A stretch of 64,000 bases of DNA, taken from contig JAWKSY010000005.1 of assembly GCA_041402125.1 (NCBI GenBank), positions 1-64,000 on the forward strand. The letters run 5' to 3'. The position numbers were made by a program, and so were the translations under genes. The notes below the pieces were generated by a model. The model was not told the DNA's origin and searched no databases. It was given only the letters and a program-made list of their open reading frames with translations. How positions within the stretch are numbered: position 1 is the stretch's first letter; each line of letters starts with the position of its first letter. This document shows, piece after piece, positions 62,855 to 64,000 of the stretch. Source of the DNA: JAWKSY01 sp041402125. Lineage in GTDB: Bacteria > Planctomycetota > GCA-002687715 > DRQF01.

Positions 62855-63843
62855 GCCGGCTCCTCGACCGCGGTCCAGGCGCCCGAATCCAGGGATCGGT
62901 AAGCGGCCTCCACCGCCGCGACGGAGGCCAGGGCGGCGGCCGGGCCGACGAGGGGCGCGCGGCCCTCGCGGAGCGCGTCGCGGAAGTCGGCGAGCTGCGC
63001 CGCGAAGGCGGCGGTCTTGTCGTAGCCCGGACCGAGCTCCATCCAGTCCTGATCGCCGCGGCGACGCCAGCGCGAGCGGCGCCATCCGATCTCGACGCAG
63101 CCGTCGTCGCCCTGGACGTCGACGAAGTTCTCGCGCCCGCCGGGGAGACTCCACGACAGGTCGAAGAGGCCGAGCACGCCCTCCGCGTTGCGCACGAGCA
63201 GGCGCACCGTGTCCTCGACCGGGATCTCCTGCAGGCGCGGGGCCGCGGTGGCGTGGACGGCGACGATGGGTCCGTGGAGGAAGCGGAAGACGTCGAAGGC
63301 GTGCGTGCCGTTGTCCGAGAGCACGCCGCCGCCCGAGATCGCGGCGTCGGAGTTCCAGCGGTCCCGCATCTCGACGCGACCGGTGAAGACGGTGTGGTGC
63401 GTCGCGACGCGACCGAGCGCGCCGGTGGCGACGAGACTGCGCGCGCGGACGAGGTCGTCCACGAACCGGAACTTCGACGCCATCGTGAAGGGCGTCCCGC
63501 ACTCGCGGGAGGCGGCGGCGATCGCGGCCGCCGCCTCGCGGGTGATCGCGAGGGGCTTCTCGACGATGGTCGGCACGCCGGCGCGCAGGGCGCGGATGGC
63601 GATCTCGGGGTGCGTGGCGGGCGGCGTGCAGACGACGAGAGCGTCCGGGGCGACGGCGGCCACGAGCTCCGCGTCGTTCGCGAAGCCGGGACATCCGGCG
63701 GCCTCCGCGAGGCTCGCCGCCGCCTCGCGGCGCGGGTCGGCGATGCCGACGAGCGAGGCGCCGTCGAGGCGGGCGACGGCGTCGACCCAGGTCGAGGCGA
63801 TCCGTCCCGCGCCGACGAGCCCGATGCGGAAGGGCCGGGTCAC
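62851..63843 (-). CDS. Gfo/Idh/MocA oxidoreductase (WbpB/WlbA-like)
   Basis: A 330-residue NAD(P)-dependent sugar oxidoreductase. The Rossmann start is 'IGLVGAGRIASTWVDAV'; the conserved step 'ALRAGVPTIVEKPLAI' carries the catalytic Lys of the Glu-Lys-Pro motif. 'AISGGGVLSDNGTHAFDVF' contributes the distal His/Asp pair. In the WbpB/WlbA pathway such an enzyme oxidises UDP-GlcNAcA at C3. Position between an aminotransferase and an acetyltransferase fits that pathway. The start (GTG 63843) overlaps the aminotransferase stop. Confidence 0.88.
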   Translation of the reverse strand: MTRPFRIGLVGAGRIASTWVDAVARLDGASLVGIADPRREAAASLAEAAGCPGFANDAELVAAVAPDALVVCTPPATHPEIAIRALRAGVPTIVEKPLAITREAAAAIAAASRECGTPFTMASKFRFVDDLVRARSLVATGALGRVATHHTVFTGRVEMRDRWNSDAAISGGGVLSDNGTHAFDVFRFLHGPIVAVHATAAPRLQEIPVEDTVRLLVRNAEGVLGLFDLSWSLPGGRENFVDVQGDDGCVEIGWRRSRWRRRGDQDWMELGPGYDKTAAFAAQLADFRDALREGRAPLVGPAAALASVAAVEAAYRSLDSGAWTAVEEPA

Positions 63844-64000
63844 GCGTGACCTCCCAGCTCGTCGCGCGCGTCGCGCAGGGCGTCGAGCAGACGGTCGACC
63901 GCGTCGTCGTCGTAGCGCTCGTTGATCGCGAGCACGAGGACGCGATCGAGAAAGGCGCGGACGCCCGGGAAGCGCTCCGGCGACCAGTCGAGAGCCTCGG
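63840..64000 (-). CDS. C-terminus of a DegT-like aminotransferase (cut by window edge)
   Basis: The last ~52 codons end in TGA overlapping the next start (GTGA). 'FLDRVLVLAINERYDDDAVD' followed by a 'RLLDALRDA' helix is typical of the C-terminus of DegT/DnrJ/EryC1-type PLP sugar aminotransferases. In a WbpE role it would aminate the 3-keto sugar made by the neighbouring oxidoreductase. The rest lies beyond the right edge, so identity rests on the short end and on context. Confidence 0.55.
   Translation of the reverse strand, partial: EALDWSPERFPGVRAFLDRVLVLAINERYDDDAVDRLLDALRDARDELGGHA

Noticed and set aside
1..64000. tRNA, rRNA and riboswitch genes
   Set aside because: No cloverleaf-like or rRNA-like segments were noticed in the intergenic gaps; by-eye reading could miss one, so this needs tRNAscan-SE and Infernal to confirm.

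Overview
This is a very GC-rich (well over two-thirds G+C by eye), gene-dense bacterial chromosome segment. The content points to an uncultured Planctomycetota-like organism. The markers are a PSCyt1/DUF1549/DUF1553 protein, a MoxR–DUF58–BatA-like–VWA operon, abundant FHA and Ser/Thr-kinase proteins, very long TPR proteins and many GTG starts. No tRNA, rRNA, CRISPR array, prophage or transposase gene was recognised. The taxonomic call is an inference from gene families, not from a marker gene.

Layout, left to right. 1–5.1 kb: end of a membrane protein, a CxxCxxCC metal-binding protein and a large planctomycete cytochrome-like protein. 5.2–13.5 kb: FadL-like outer-membrane protein, 5'-nucleotidase-like lipoprotein, poly(A) polymerase/CCA-type nucleotidyltransferase, GT2–TPR glycosyltransferase and two small membrane proteins. 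13.6–16.3 kb: a translationally coupled methyltransferase/DUF2238/ankyrin operon, divergent from a metallophosphoesterase. 16.4–20.6 kb: a phospho-signalling block (FHA protein, PP2C phosphatase, Ser/Thr kinase with C-terminal FHA). 20.8–32.0 kb: secreted and membrane proteins leading into the MoxR operon; between 27.3 and 32.0 kb the reading frames are broken many times although the protein sequence stays recognisable. 32.1–41.7 kb: a 2228-residue TPR protein, a two-component system and a small membrane FHA protein.

41.8–51.0 kb: an Ig-like anchored protein, a kinase–pseudokinase protein, isocitrate dehydrogenase, an orphan ABC solute-binding protein and a SulP transporter. 51–55.2 kb: small metabolic and membrane genes, then an adenine DNA methyltransferase coupled to a DUF429 predicted nuclease. 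55.3–62.2 kb: a glycosyltransferase group (one frameshifted gene, a deacetylase-like/GT2 fusion, a double GT4 protein), a 53-residue Cys-rich protein and a TPR membrane protein. 62.2–64 kb: part of a sugar-modification operon (acetyltransferase, Gfo/Idh oxidoreductase, DegT-like aminotransferase) that runs off the right edge.

The most unusual non-coding features are three intergenic REP-doublet (REPIN-like) elements at 5.1, 49.1 and 51.0 kb. They have different sequences but the same design: two ~31–33-nt palindromes in inverted orientation, each with a near-palindromic core. No RAYT (Y1) transposase is present in the window. Other points to re-examine are the methyltransferase/DUF429 pair, an in-frame TGA at 21845, a protein with two degenerate aspartyl-protease-like lobes, and the local cluster of frameshifts.
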